Shown: positions 25,006 to 34,002, counted from the stretch's first letter. The stretch is DNA of 64,000 nucleotides from JANLTP01 sp031363055 (GCA_031363055.1 JANLTP010000075.1:1-64000), one strand, 5' to 3'. Translations and numbers: made by a program. The notes: a model not told the origin generated them from the sequence alone.

Positions 25006-26924
25006 ATCAGGTTGTCATTCTGGCCGGCGGCAAGGGAACTCGGCTGGCGAGCCGCTTGAATGGCCGTCCCAAACCGCTGATCGATATCAATGGCGTACCG
25101 CTGCTGCAGCGCCAGATCGAAACGCTGCGCGATCAGGGCATTGATCGATTTATAGTTTCGGTAAACCATCAGGCCGAACAAATCAGTGAATTCTGCAAGA
25201 GCCGTCAGGACTTCGGTGTCTCGTTGCAACTAGTTGATGACGGTCAGCCGCTGGGCACAGCGGGCGCCACCTTGGCACTATTCGATCGGCTCGACGAAGA
25301 ATTCCTGGTGGTCTATGGCGATACCTTGTTTGACATCGATATTCGCCGGTTTGTGGCGTTCCATCACGCTGACCCCGGTGCCGCCGCAACCTTGTTTGCG
25401 CATCCGAATGATCATCCACAAGATTCCGATCTGCTGGACGTCGACGCCGAATCGCGGATTCTCGGGATCTACGGCTACCCGCATCCGGCCGACTCCTGGT
25501 TGCCCAATCTTGTCAACGCCGCGCTGTACGCCATTCGCAAGTCGTCTCTGGCGCCCTGGGCGGCGCGACCTGAAGCCTCCGACTTCGCGAAACATCTTTT
25601 TCCGAAGATGCTCAGTGAAGGCCGCCGGCTGCGAGCCTACCGGTCGCCCGAATACATCAAAGATGCCGGCACCCCCGATCGGGTTGACAAGGTTTCGCGC
25701 GATCTGGCCACGGGGCGCGTCGCCAGGGCGTCGCTGCGCTATCCACAACAGGCCGTATTTGTTGACCGCGACGGCACCTTGAACGTCGCCAACGGTTATG
25801 TGACGACCCCAGATCAACTGGTACTGATCGCCGGCGTCGGTCCGGCCATCAAGCGGCTGAACGAGGCTGAGTGGCGTGTGGTCATCACGACCAATCAACC
25901 GATCATCGCTCGCGGCGATTGTTCGGAACAACAACTACGGCAGATCCACAATAAGCTTGAGACCGAGTTGGCGCGAGACAAAGCCATGGTCGACACGATT
26001 CAGTACTGTCCGCACCATCCGGACATAGGCTTCGAAGGCGAGGTCACAGCGCTGAAGTTTGACTGCGACTGCCGCAAGCCGAAGATCGGAATGCTCACCC
26101 GCGCGGCCGCCGAATTGAACATCGACCTGACCCGAAGCTGGGTAATCGGCGACAGCAGTGTTGACATCGCTGCGGCGGCAGCGGCCGGTTGTCAGTCGAT
26201 ATTGGTGGAGACCGGTGAGGCTGGCCTCGACGATCGCGCATTGGGTTTCCCGGACTTCGTGGCACCCGACTTCTCTGCGGCGGTCGAGCTGCTGCTGAAC
26301 CTTGTGCCGAACCTGCGCAACTTGCTGACCAACAGTCTGCCCAAACCACGCCCAGGGCAGCAATGGTTCGTTGGTGGGCTGTCGCGGTCCGGCAAATCAA
26401 CCCTGGCTTCGGCGCTGACCGGACTGTGGCGCGGCGCGGGGTTTGACGTGCGGCTGGTCCGGCTCGACGGCTGGCTGGCGGATGCCGAGCATCGCAACGA
26501 AGGGGTGCTGGGTCGCTATCAGGTGGGAAAGCTCAATGCGCTGGTGCAGTCGGTGAGCAGGGTTGGTGCCGGCTCGGTGACTATCCAACAGCCCTCCTAT
26601 TCGCGCCGCCAGCGACGTCAGATCGGCCTGATGTCGCAGGCCCCGATCACTGAGAAAACTGTTGTCATCTGGGAAGGCGTGCCCGCGATTGAACTGGCAA
26701 TCCAATCTAACCTTTTGGCCAACAGCGTTTTTGTTTCAAGTGATGAGGCCTTGCGCCGCCGCCGCTTGGTACGCGAATACACGTCCAGAGGCATGACCCC
26801 GGCCCAGATCGATCAAATGATTGCCGACCGCGAGCTTGATGAATACGCGCCCTTGCGTACCCAGGCTGCTGTGGCAGCATTCCAGATCGATCTGTCAGAC
26901 ACGCAAGGGAGAATCAGACCGTGA
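25002..26924 (+). CDS. trifunctional HddC-GmhB-P-loop kinase fusion
   Basis: 640 aa with three domains. Residues 1-235: sugar nucleotidyltransferase (LAGGKGTRL at 7-15, VYGDTLFDID), matching HddC, D-glycero-alpha-D-manno-heptose-1-phosphate guanylyltransferase. Residues about 248-425: HAD phosphatase of the GmhB type, with nucleophile Asp255 and Asp257 (VDRDGTLN) and a zinc loop CPHH...CDCRKP, acting on heptose 1,7-bisphosphate. Residues about 455-640: a uridine-kinase-like P-loop domain with Walker A GGLSRSGKST (Lys465), a Walker-B-like VVIWEG and an Arg-rich lid near 590. The GTG at 25002 overlaps the upstream stop (GTGA) and excludes 44 upstream codons with a poor start. HddA is present separately, so the third domain is an extra kinase of unknown substrate. 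Confidence 0.85.
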   Translation: MNQVVILAGGKGTRLASRLNGRPKPLIDINGVPLLQRQIETLRDQGIDRFIVSVNHQAEQISEFCKSRQDFGVSLQLVDDGQPLGTAGATLALFDRLDEEFLVVYGDTLFDIDIRRFVAFHHADPGAAATLFAHPNDHPQDSDLLDVDAESRILGIYGYPHPADSWLPNLVNAALYAIRKSSLAPWAARPEASDFAKHLFPKMLSEGRRLRAYRSPEYIKDAGTPDRVDKVSRDLATGRVARASLRYPQQAVFVDRDGTLNVANGYVTTPDQLVLIAGVGPAIKRLNEAEWRVVITTNQPIIARGDCSEQQLRQIHNKLETELARDKAMVDTIQYCPHHPDIGFEGEVTALKFDCDCRKPKIGMLTRAAAELNIDLTRSWVIGDSSVDIAAAAAAGCQSILVETGEAGLDDRALGFPDFVAPDFSAAVELLLNLVPNLRNLLTNSLPKPRPGQQWFVGGLSRSGKSTLASALTGLWRGAGFDVRLVRLDGWLADAEHRNEGVLGRYQVGKLNALVQSVSRVGAGSVTIQQPSYSRRQRRQIGLMSQAPITEKTVVIWEGVPAIELAIQSNLLANSVFVSSDEALRRRRLVREYTSRGMTPAQIDQMIADRELDEYAPLRTQAAVAAFQIDLSDTQGRIRP

Positions 26925-27907
26925 TCATCAGCAGAACCCCATTGCGAATGAGTTTTGTCGGTGGTGGTAGTGATATTGCCGATTACTACCGACTCACCGG
27001 TGGGGCAGTCCTGAGTACTGCGATCGACAAATACATCTATGTCACAGCGAACCGCAAGTTCGACAACGGCATACGCATCGCCTATTCGAAGACCGAGGAA
27101 GTCGACTCAATCGCGAAGGTGGAGCACCGGCTGGTGCGCGCTTCAATGCAACATCTCGGTCTGAATGGCGGTGTGGAGATCACTACTGTCGCTGATATCC
27201 CCTCCAAAGGCACGGGGCTCGGCTCATCGAGCGCCTTTACCGTGGGGCTGTTGCATACGCTGTCGGCTTTCCAGGGCCGTCACGCCACCAATGAGACGCT
27301 GGCGGCCGACAGTTGCCACATTGAAATCAATGTCTGCGGTGAACCGATCGGCAAACAGGACCAATACGCGTCGGCTTACGGCGGATTCAACCTGATCGAG
27401 TTCCTGCCTGATGGCGCCACCAAAGTCAGCCCGGTGATCTGCCGCGCCCAGACCTTGCAGGGCATTCAGGATCACCTGATGATGTTCTACACTGGCATCA
27501 CGCGAAGCGCGTCGAGCCTGTTGAGGAATCAAACCGACTCGATGCGCGGCAGTGTACAGAAACAAGCAGTTCTCAAAAATATGGTCGGACTTGCACATCA
27601 GCTTCGCGACGAAGTACAGCGCAATAATCTTGACGCATTCGGCGAAATTTTGCATGAGAACTGGATTCTCAAGAAAAGCCTTTCGGATGAGATTTCCAGC
27701 GGCCAGATTGATGATTGGTATGAGCGGGCCATCCAAGCGGGCGCGACCGGAGGTAAATTACTGGGCGCCGGTGCCGGTGGATTTCTGATTTTTTTTGCGC
27801 CACCGGCGCGGCACGAAGCGATCTGCCATTCGCTGCCCGATTTGCGGCGGATTCCGTTTCGCTTCGAGCGATTCGGCAGTCAGATTATCTTTTACCAGCC
27901 GACGTAA
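26921..27907 (+). CDS. hddA: D-glycero-alpha-D-manno-heptose 7-phosphate kinase (GHMP kinase)
   Basis: Phosphorylates heptose 7-phosphate at C1 in the GDP-heptose route. 328 aa, normal size. The N terminus (RTPLRMSFVGGGSDIADYY) and the GHMP ATP-binding motif GTGLGSSSAF are those of HddA; GEPIGKQDQYASAYGG follows near residue 140. The GTG start overlaps the preceding stop by 4 bp. It forms a pathway with GmhA (next gene) and the GmhB/HddC domains of the previous gene. Confidence 0.9.
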   Translation: MIISRTPLRMSFVGGGSDIADYYRLTGGAVLSTAIDKYIYVTANRKFDNGIRIAYSKTEEVDSIAKVEHRLVRASMQHLGLNGGVEITTVADIPSKGTGLGSSSAFTVGLLHTLSAFQGRHATNETLAADSCHIEINVCGEPIGKQDQYASAYGGFNLIEFLPDGATKVSPVICRAQTLQGIQDHLMMFYTGITRSASSLLRNQTDSMRGSVQKQAVLKNMVGLAHQLRDEVQRNNLDAFGEILHENWILKKSLSDEISSGQIDDWYERAIQAGATGGKLLGAGAGGFLIFFAPPARHEAICHSLPDLRRIPFRFERFGSQIIFYQPT

Positions 27908-27931
27908 TCGAGCGCGGCAGACGGAGAGACT

Positions 27932-28492
27932 ATGTTCAAAGGTACTACAGAGATCTATTTCAAGAAACTGGGCAAGCTGTTGTCGACGATCGATCAGGAA
28001 CAGATCGATGCGGCGGTGCAAGTGGTTTATGACGCCTGGCAACGAGGCTCCCAGATCATTACCTTGGGCAATGGCGGCAGCTCCATGACCGCCTTGCACT
28101 TCATCACCGACTGGAACAAGAGTGTGTTCATGAGTAGCGGCAAGCCGTTCATGGGTCGCTCGCTGGTCGATAACATGGGCTTGCTAATGGCGTACGCCAA
28201 CGACATCTCGTTCCAGGATGTCTTTGTTGAGCAGTTGAAAAACGTTCTTCGCCCGAACGATCTGGTCATTGCCATATCCGGCAGTGGCAACTCCGAGAAC
28301 GTCCTTCGAGCGGTCAAGTATGCCAACGAACACCAGGCTGTCACACTAGGTCTGGTCGGTTATGACGGCGGCAAGCTGAAGTCGATGGCGAAGCACCTTC
28401 TTTGGGCGAATGTCCACGACATGCAATTGAGCGAAGATATCCATGCGATCTTCGGGCACATCGTGATGCAGCGTCTGTGCCAGCGGACCTAA
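27932..28492 (+). CDS. gmhA: sedoheptulose 7-phosphate isomerase (SIS domain)
   Basis: Converts sedoheptulose 7-phosphate to D-glycero-D-manno-heptose 7-phosphate, the first step to the activated heptose. 186 aa, slightly shorter than the usual 192-197. The SIS signatures GNGGSSMTALHF (near 47-58) and AISGSGNSENVLRA (near 112-125) are present. It lies 24 bp after hddA with a GGAGA Shine-Dalgarno. Confidence 0.9.
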   Translation: MFKGTTEIYFKKLGKLLSTIDQEQIDAAVQVVYDAWQRGSQIITLGNGGSSMTALHFITDWNKSVFMSSGKPFMGRSLVDNMGLLMAYANDISFQDVFVEQLKNVLRPNDLVIAISGSGNSENVLRAVKYANEHQAVTLGLVGYDGGKLKSMAKHLLWANVHDMQLSEDIHAIFGHIVMQRLCQRT

Positions 28493-28540
28493 GAGCCAAA
28501 CCCTTCAATCTTCCAGTCGTCCTGGAAACCGAGATTAGCT

Positions 28541-29947
28541 ATGTACGAATATTATGACGAAGCTTATTTCGAGCGTGGATCCGAGAAGGGGACAGCTTAT
28601 GTGGGCTACCTGGAAGGCGCCCCTCGAAATATCGCTTATCTTGAGATCGCCCAGGCGATCAAAGCGATCTTCAAGCCACGGAAATGCCTGGAAATCGGCT
28701 GCGCCACCGGAGTAATTGTTCGGCATCTCAATCAATTGGGGGTCGAGGCACATGGCGTCGATCCGTCTGAATGGGCGGTCAAGAATCGTAGCCACGACAA
28801 CGTGATTCTGGGCAGTGCGGAGAAATTGCCTTTTGAGACTCATGCATTTGACTTGGTCTACTCTTGCCATGCGCTGGAGCACATCCCGCAAGCCCTCAAG
28901 GAGAACGCCTTGGCCGAGATGCGCCGCGTCTCATCGGGCATGCATTGGCATCTGCTGCCGGTACTCGGAGAAGGCCCCTACGTCGGTGATCGTAATGCGG
29001 CGATTGAGGGATTGAAGAAAGATCCGACGCATAGTTTGTTGCTGGATCGCTCGGAGTGGTTTGACGCGTTCGCGGCCCACGGATGGGTGCCCTTGAACCC
29101 GCTCATTGCGATCGAAAACGATACATCGAACTTCGAGTTGAGCCATTGCCAGATTGCGTTTCACCGAACTGACTGCCCATCGGACGAAGTCGAGGCAGTA
29201 CTGGCGCGAATTGCCGACTGGAATTTCCGCCGTTTCTGCACAGCTAATCAGCAAGTCCAGAAACAGCGTTCACTGGTCGCCCTGACATCGGCTGAAATGT
29301 CGAGCCTGCGCTCGCCTACCCGGCACCATCTTGGCCTGACTGACGGCTGGATGGATCTGGTTATAGACGCACCGTTGCCGCTCGACTTGAGTCGCGGTGC
29401 ACTCAAGCTGTCCATTACCGCCGACGGCACCGAGATAGCGAATGTCCGTATCGCGTTGATATCGGACTCGATCGGATCGGACGAGCAAGACCCGAAGGCG
29501 CCGGCCGTGCTGGAAGCCTGGCTATCGATCGATCCTGGGCTCAATATTCGAAACCTTCGACCTCACGATTTCCGGACGCTGCGCGGATTACCCGATCTGT
29601 CAAAAATCAAATCCGTTCTGCTCGGCGGGACCGGAGAAGCGACCGATTTAACCGCTACATTGTCAGTGACGAATGCCGATAACCAGCGAGCCACCTATGC
29701 ATTTCGACTGCCGGATTCCAGCACGAAAAGCGACGGTGATTCGAGTCAATTAGCGTCGGTCGGTGTGGCGTCCCGGCCAACCGATCCTGATCTCTTGGTT
29801 ATGACAGAAAATGTCGACCGCCTGAAGGCCGAAATGCGCAGGTTGCGTTTGGAACGCAACAAGTATCTGCAGGAAATTACGCTAACGCGCGCCAGTACGT
29901 CCTGGAGGATCACCCAACCCTTGCGTGCGCTTCGTCGCCTGATATGA
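28541..29947 (+). CDS. SAM-dependent methyltransferase with helical C-terminal tail
   Basis: 468 aa. Residues about 1-215 are a class I methyltransferase (motif I CLEIGCATGVI near 48-58; motif near 110 YSCHALEHIP). The middle (about 240-410) is an unassigned beta-rich region. The C terminus has a coiled-coil-like helix and ends with STSWRITQPLRALRRL, the same kind of tail motif found inside the 1146-aa glycosyltransferase. Probably methylates or caps a sugar of the cluster's glycan. Last gene of the plus-strand cluster, 12 bp from the convergent flippase. Confidence 0.8.
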   Translation: MYEYYDEAYFERGSEKGTAYVGYLEGAPRNIAYLEIAQAIKAIFKPRKCLEIGCATGVIVRHLNQLGVEAHGVDPSEWAVKNRSHDNVILGSAEKLPFETHAFDLVYSCHALEHIPQALKENALAEMRRVSSGMHWHLLPVLGEGPYVGDRNAAIEGLKKDPTHSLLLDRSEWFDAFAAHGWVPLNPLIAIENDTSNFELSHCQIAFHRTDCPSDEVEAVLARIADWNFRRFCTANQQVQKQRSLVALTSAEMSSLRSPTRHHLGLTDGWMDLVIDAPLPLDLSRGALKLSITADGTEIANVRIALISDSIGSDEQDPKAPAVLEAWLSIDPGLNIRNLRPHDFRTLRGLPDLSKIKSVLLGGTGEATDLTATLSVTNADNQRATYAFRLPDSSTKSDGDSSQLASVGVASRPTDPDLLVMTENVDRLKAEMRRLRLERNKYLQEITLTRASTSWRITQPLRALRRLI

Positions 29948-29959
29948 CCTCGTATTTCC

Positions 29960-31480
29960 CTAAGCCGCCCGCCCCCCTGAAACCTTGACCCCACGTGCCC
30001 GTACCGCCACAAAATAAGCCTTGAACGCCCCCCGCTCGCCGCGAGCAACCCGGGCCGCGACATCCCGAACCGCCCGCCATGAACTTGGCGCCAGCCCAGC
30101 CAACGCGGGCAGGTAGACCAGCGCCCCTAAGCCGATGCCGCCAATGATCACCGCGCCCGACGCCATTCCGTCTGCAAAGCCGTAAACCCAAACCGAGACT
30201 ACCGCAGCCATCAACAGACTCGCTAGTAAATGGCCCGCACCGGCGCTGATCTGCACGGCAATTGGCGCCTGAATGGCCTGTCTGATGACGATCGTGCCGG
30301 CCGCCCAGATCAACGCATTGCGCACCACCAGCGCCAGGCCCAGAGCGGTCAGGCCGAACGGTACGGCGAGGTAGCACAGCAGCACTGTCAGCAACAGTTG
30401 CAAGGCCTGCAATTGCGTGTGCTTTTCCGGTTTGCCGATGCCGATTAACATTGCGCTGTAAAACGCCGACATTGGTGAACGAAGACCGGCAATCAGCATC
30501 AGTTGCAGCAAGCTTGCCGCCGCCAGCCATTGTGAACCCAGGATGCCTGCGAGCAATGCCGAGGCCAGCGCGCAGCCACCCAACAGTACCGGATAAGCCA
30601 TCAGGGAACTGGTGGCTATCGCACCCCACAGCAGTTGGCGCAAGGCGGCGGTATCCTGGCGTGCTCGCGAGGCACCGATCTTGACGATATCGTAGCCGGG
30701 CAGAACCAGTATCTTGATGACCTGGTCACATAGGCGTTCAGCCATGGTGTAGTAGCCCAGTGCCTGGGTGCCGAGGGCTTGTCCGATCAAGAGTTTCGGC
30801 GTAGTGCGGATCGCAAAGCTCATCAATGTCGAGCTGGCCGATTGCAGGTTGAATTCGGCCAGCTCGCGTAGCGCCGCCCTTGAGCAAAGTAGCTGCGGCC
30901 ACCAGCGTGCGAACCACAACTGGCCGATGGACTGCAAGGATTGCCGGGTCAATTCGAGTATCAGCAGACTCCAGACCCCGAAGCCGGCGATGGCGAGGTA
31001 GATGCCAAGTGCCGCCGATACGAGATTGCTGGCCATGTCGACGTGCGCCAGTATCTTGAATTCGCCGCGTCGCATGAGTACCGCTTGCGAGACTCCAAAC
31101 AGGCAGGACATCGGCAGAAACAGCGCGCGACAGGTCAACAGGGTCGCCAGCAAGGCACCGCCGCCCAACCAAATTGATAATGGTGTCGCCGTTGCCCAGA
31201 TGATCAGCGCCGCCGCGCCAGCGATGCCCAACGCGACCCAGAAGGTCGAGCTGCGATGGCGCTCGTCGGGCGCACGATGGGCAATCAGTCCGTCAACGAT
31301 CGCGCTCAACAGGGTTTGTTCAATCAATCCAACCACGACCCAGACCAGCGAAAACACCCCGAAGGCTTCGGGTCCGGCGTACCGACCCACGAACGCCAGA
31401 GTCAGCAGCGTCACTAGCAATTGCAGGACTTTAGCCAGTGTGTTCCAGGCCGCGCCTGAAGCCAATTGAGTGATGCTCAT
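29960..31480 (-). CDS. Wzx-like polysaccharide flippase
   Basis: Integral membrane protein of the MATE/Wzx superfamily, 506 aa, with about 12-14 hydrophobic helices and the family start GAAWNTLAKVLQLLVTLLTLAFVGRYAGPEAFG. Members flip lipid-linked oligosaccharides across the inner membrane. The start overlaps the upstream glycosyltransferase stop by 4 bp. It faces the ABC-exporter cluster, so this locus encodes two types of export protein. Confidence 0.88.
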   Translation of the reverse strand: MSITQLASGAAWNTLAKVLQLLVTLLTLAFVGRYAGPEAFGVFSLVWVVVGLIEQTLLSAIVDGLIAHRAPDERHRSSTFWVALGIAGAAALIIWATATPLSIWLGGGALLATLLTCRALFLPMSCLFGVSQAVLMRRGEFKILAHVDMASNLVSAALGIYLAIAGFGVWSLLILELTRQSLQSIGQLWFARWWPQLLCSRAALRELAEFNLQSASSTLMSFAIRTTPKLLIGQALGTQALGYYTMAERLCDQVIKILVLPGYDIVKIGASRARQDTAALRQLLWGAIATSSLMAYPVLLGGCALASALLAGILGSQWLAAASLLQLMLIAGLRSPMSAFYSAMLIGIGKPEKHTQLQALQLLLTVLLCYLAVPFGLTALGLALVVRNALIWAAGTIVIRQAIQAPIAVQISAGAGHLLASLLMAAVVSVWVYGFADGMASGAVIIGGIGLGALVYLPALAGLAPSSWRAVRDVAARVARGERGAFKAYFVAVRARGVKVSGGRAA

Positions 31481-32679
31481 GCGGCTTCGGTCAGTTCAAT
31501 TTTTTGGTTGTTCGACCTTGCAACGGTGGGGCTCTGGGGTTCAATAATGGGGTGACGGGCGCTTGAATGGTCGAGGCTCGGCAGGTCAGCGCGGTTGCGG
31601 CGTGAGCGATCATCGCGCGCCACCAGAAGCCGTACCCAGGCTCGAACACTGCGCCCGACCAGCGTATCGCAGACGCGACGCATCAACACAAAGCGCTGTG
31701 TGCCCGGAATGCGTCGAACCAGGGGCTTGACCACGCCTTCGTGCAGCCGCCAGTTCAGCCAGCCACGACTGGCCATTCGCTCGTCGTGCTTGAGCCCCCA
31801 TTTGGCCTCGTAGCGTTGAATACTGCGCTGCTGCCATTGTGGTGACCAATGCAACATGAAGTAAGTCCAGTCGCCTTTGAGCATCGGGCGTTGCCGGGAC
31901 GGAAACAGATAAGTAACGGTCGCGGCCGGTTCGAACACAATCTTGGCTTGCGCCTTGACTACTGCGAGACACAGATCATTGTGCTCGCGCGTCGAAAGCA
32001 AGGCTTCGTCCAGCGGTCCGATGCGATCAAACAGTGAGCGGCGCGCCAGGACGCAGTGAAACTCTATGCATTCGCTGAGTTCGCGCTTCAGTAGCGTTGC
32101 GACATCCGCGACCTTTTTGCCGGCCAGTGCAATCGCGTCAAGCGCGACGCGCTCGCCGGTGGCTTGCGCAAAAAAAGCCTTGCCGTCGCCGACCAGACGA
32201 CCGCCGGCATGATGAATCGACGTATGCAAGGGCAGACCGTGGCAGATCAACGGCGCCACCAGATCGGCTTGCTCTTCCTCGGCGCATTTGATCAGGGCCT
32301 CCAGCCAACCGGGGGCGCAGATGACATCATTATCGAGAAACGCCACATAGCGAGTCTTGGAGAGGCGCAGCGCCATATTGCGCGCTTCATTGGGGTTCAC
32401 GATGCGGCCTGGACGCAGAACGCTAAAGCTGCGTAGCTCGGCCTGCTCGTCCAGCCAATCGGACAGCTCGACAGGGCCGCCGGCATCAACATAAATCATC
32501 TCGAAGTTGACGCGGGTATTGCCGAAGATCGACAGCAATGACTCTCGGGCGACGCTGAAGCGCTCTCGTGGGCTGATGACCAAAGTCACCAGCGCGGGTT
32601 CGGCACGCGCCAGGGCGGGAATTGCGCCGGCGTCGTCGAGTGGGTTGTGATCGGGGCTGATGGCGCAAGCTTGATTCAT
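31477..32679 (-). CDS. family 2 glycosyltransferase
   Basis: GT-A glycosyltransferase, 400 aa from the ATG at 32679; an upstream ATG would add 32 poorly fitting residues. Near residue 30 it starts the fold with LVTLVISPRERFSVARESL, then FEMIYVDAGGP and the DxD-like FLDNDV near residue 120. The last 100 residues are basic. Forms a two-gene unit with the flippase, so it probably works on the same glycan. Confidence 0.85.
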   Translation of the reverse strand: MNQACAISPDHNPLDDAGAIPALARAEPALVTLVISPRERFSVARESLLSIFGNTRVNFEMIYVDAGGPVELSDWLDEQAELRSFSVLRPGRIVNPNEARNMALRLSKTRYVAFLDNDVICAPGWLEALIKCAEEEQADLVAPLICHGLPLHTSIHHAGGRLVGDGKAFFAQATGERVALDAIALAGKKVADVATLLKRELSECIEFHCVLARRSLFDRIGPLDEALLSTREHNDLCLAVVKAQAKIVFEPAATVTYLFPSRQRPMLKGDWTYFMLHWSPQWQQRSIQRYEAKWGLKHDERMASRGWLNWRLHEGVVKPLVRRIPGTQRFVLMRRVCDTLVGRSVRAWVRLLVARDDRSRRNRADLPSLDHSSARHPIIEPQSPTVARSNNQKIELTEAA

Positions 32680-32878
32680 GGTTCGACTCGTTTGGTTTGC
32701 GTTGCGGCTTTCCCGCTTGTTTCGGATGAGGAGGTGACTGACAGCATTCTTTGCACTTGTGGCCCAGTCCGCCAACGGAAAAAGGCCGCTTGCGAGACTT
32801 CCATCACAAAAGCGCGGGATTGCTGTCGTAGTTGGCTAGAATTCAATATCCCGGTATTCGTCGCAGGAGACAAAGAAG

Positions 32879-33910
32879 ATGCAACTCGGAAAAATCGCTG
32901 CCGCCGCCGTACTCGCGGTCGCTGCCTCAGGTTCGGCTTGGGCCCAAACCGTCACTTTAAAGTTCCACACCTTCATGGCGCCACAGTCAAACGTCTGGAA
33001 GGACATGCACAACGGCTGGATGGACAAGGTCGAGAAGGACTCCGGTGGGCGAATCAAGTTCGAGCGCTATCCGGCCATGCAGTTGGGTGGCACGCCGGGG
33101 CAGCTTTATGACCAGGTCAAGGACGGCGTGGTTGATGTCACCTGGACCTTGCCCGGCAATTCGCCGGGCCGTTTTCCGCGGGTCGAGGTGTTCGAGCTGC
33201 CGTTTGTCATGAGCAATGCCGAGGCTACCTCAAAAGCCTATTGGGAATACCTGCAGACGGTCGCCAAGGATGAATTCAAGGACGTGCAATTGATCGCCGT
33301 CAACGTTCACGGCCCGGGACTCTTTCATTCGCGTGACAAGCAGATCAAATCGATCACCGATTTGAAAGGCATGAAGGTGCGCGGCCCGACCCGTCAGGTC
33401 ACCAAGTTGCTGGCCTCGCTCGGTGCTACCCCGGTCGGCATGCCGTTGCCGCAGATTCCGGATGCCATCAGCAAGGGCGTCATCGATGCCGCCGTAGTGC
33501 CCTGGGAAGTAGTGCCATCGGTCAAGCTCGAGGAATTATCGAAGTTCCATTCGGAATTCGACTCGAAGCTGCCGGCGCTATATACCACGACGTTTGTGAT
33601 GGCCATGAACAAGGCCAAGTATGACTCGCTGCCCGCCGACCTGAAGAAGGTCATCGACGCCAATTCCGGTCTTGAGACGTCCGGCTGGCTCGGCAAGACG
33701 CAACAGGGTAACGATCCGAAGGGCCGGGCTACGGCGGAAGCACGCAAGACGCCGATCCTGAGCTTCACGAACGCCGACTATGAGGCGTTTCGAAAGGCCG
33801 CCGATCAGGTCGACGACGAATGGGTCAAGGAAATAACCGGCAAAGGCTTTAACGGCAAACAGCTCTACGACACCGCGCGCTCACTGATCGATAAGTACAC
33901 CGTCAAGTAG
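32879..33910 (+). CDS. orphan TRAP substrate-binding protein (DctP family)
   Basis: Periplasmic TRAP binding protein, 343 aa, with a Sec signal peptide ending near SAWAQ (residue 22). The DctP fold is clear from FELPFVM, the DLKGMKVRGPTRQV region with the conserved Arg that usually binds the ligand carboxylate, and VIDAAVVPWEVVPS. A good Shine-Dalgarno (AGGAG) lies 8 bp upstream of the ATG. No dctQ or dctM is adjacent, although a DctQM pair without a DctP exists at 12941-14760. Convergent with a flavoprotein monooxygenase; a 20-bp repeat array starts 12 bp after the stop. Confidence 0.9.
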   Translation: MQLGKIAAAAVLAVAASGSAWAQTVTLKFHTFMAPQSNVWKDMHNGWMDKVEKDSGGRIKFERYPAMQLGGTPGQLYDQVKDGVVDVTWTLPGNSPGRFPRVEVFELPFVMSNAEATSKAYWEYLQTVAKDEFKDVQLIAVNVHGPGLFHSRDKQIKSITDLKGMKVRGPTRQVTKLLASLGATPVGMPLPQIPDAISKGVIDAAVVPWEVVPSVKLEELSKFHSEFDSKLPALYTTTFVMAMNKAKYDSLPADLKKVIDANSGLETSGWLGKTQQGNDPKGRATAEARKTPILSFTNADYEAFRKAADQVDDEWVKEITGKGFNGKQLYDTARSLIDKYTVK

Positions 33911-33922
33911 GTTGCGGGACCA

Positions 33923-34002
33923 ATGAGCGCTCACGGCTACAGTTGAGCGCTCACTGTAGCGGATGAGCGCTGACGGTATAGGACGCGCGCTGATTCAAAA
34001 TC
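33923..34002 (+). repeat. 20-bp tandem repeats between dctP and the monooxygenase
   Basis: Consensus unit ATGAGCGCTCACGGTATAGG. Units start at 33923, 33943, 33963 and 33983, exactly 20 bp apart; the first three share GAGCGCT, and the fourth is weaker (ACGCGCGCTGAT). From 33951 on, the array is also the 3' end of the convergent monooxygenase gene. Confidence 0.75.
33936..33960. terminator. hairpin at convergent gene ends
   Basis: GCTACAG / CTGTAGC arms enclose the palindrome TGAGCGCTCA with one bulged T, giving a stem of about 12 bp with a minimal loop. It lies between convergent dctP and the monooxygenase, overlapping the latter's stop. Without T-runs it is a weak bidirectional terminator or 3'-end barrier at best. 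Confidence 0.4.
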
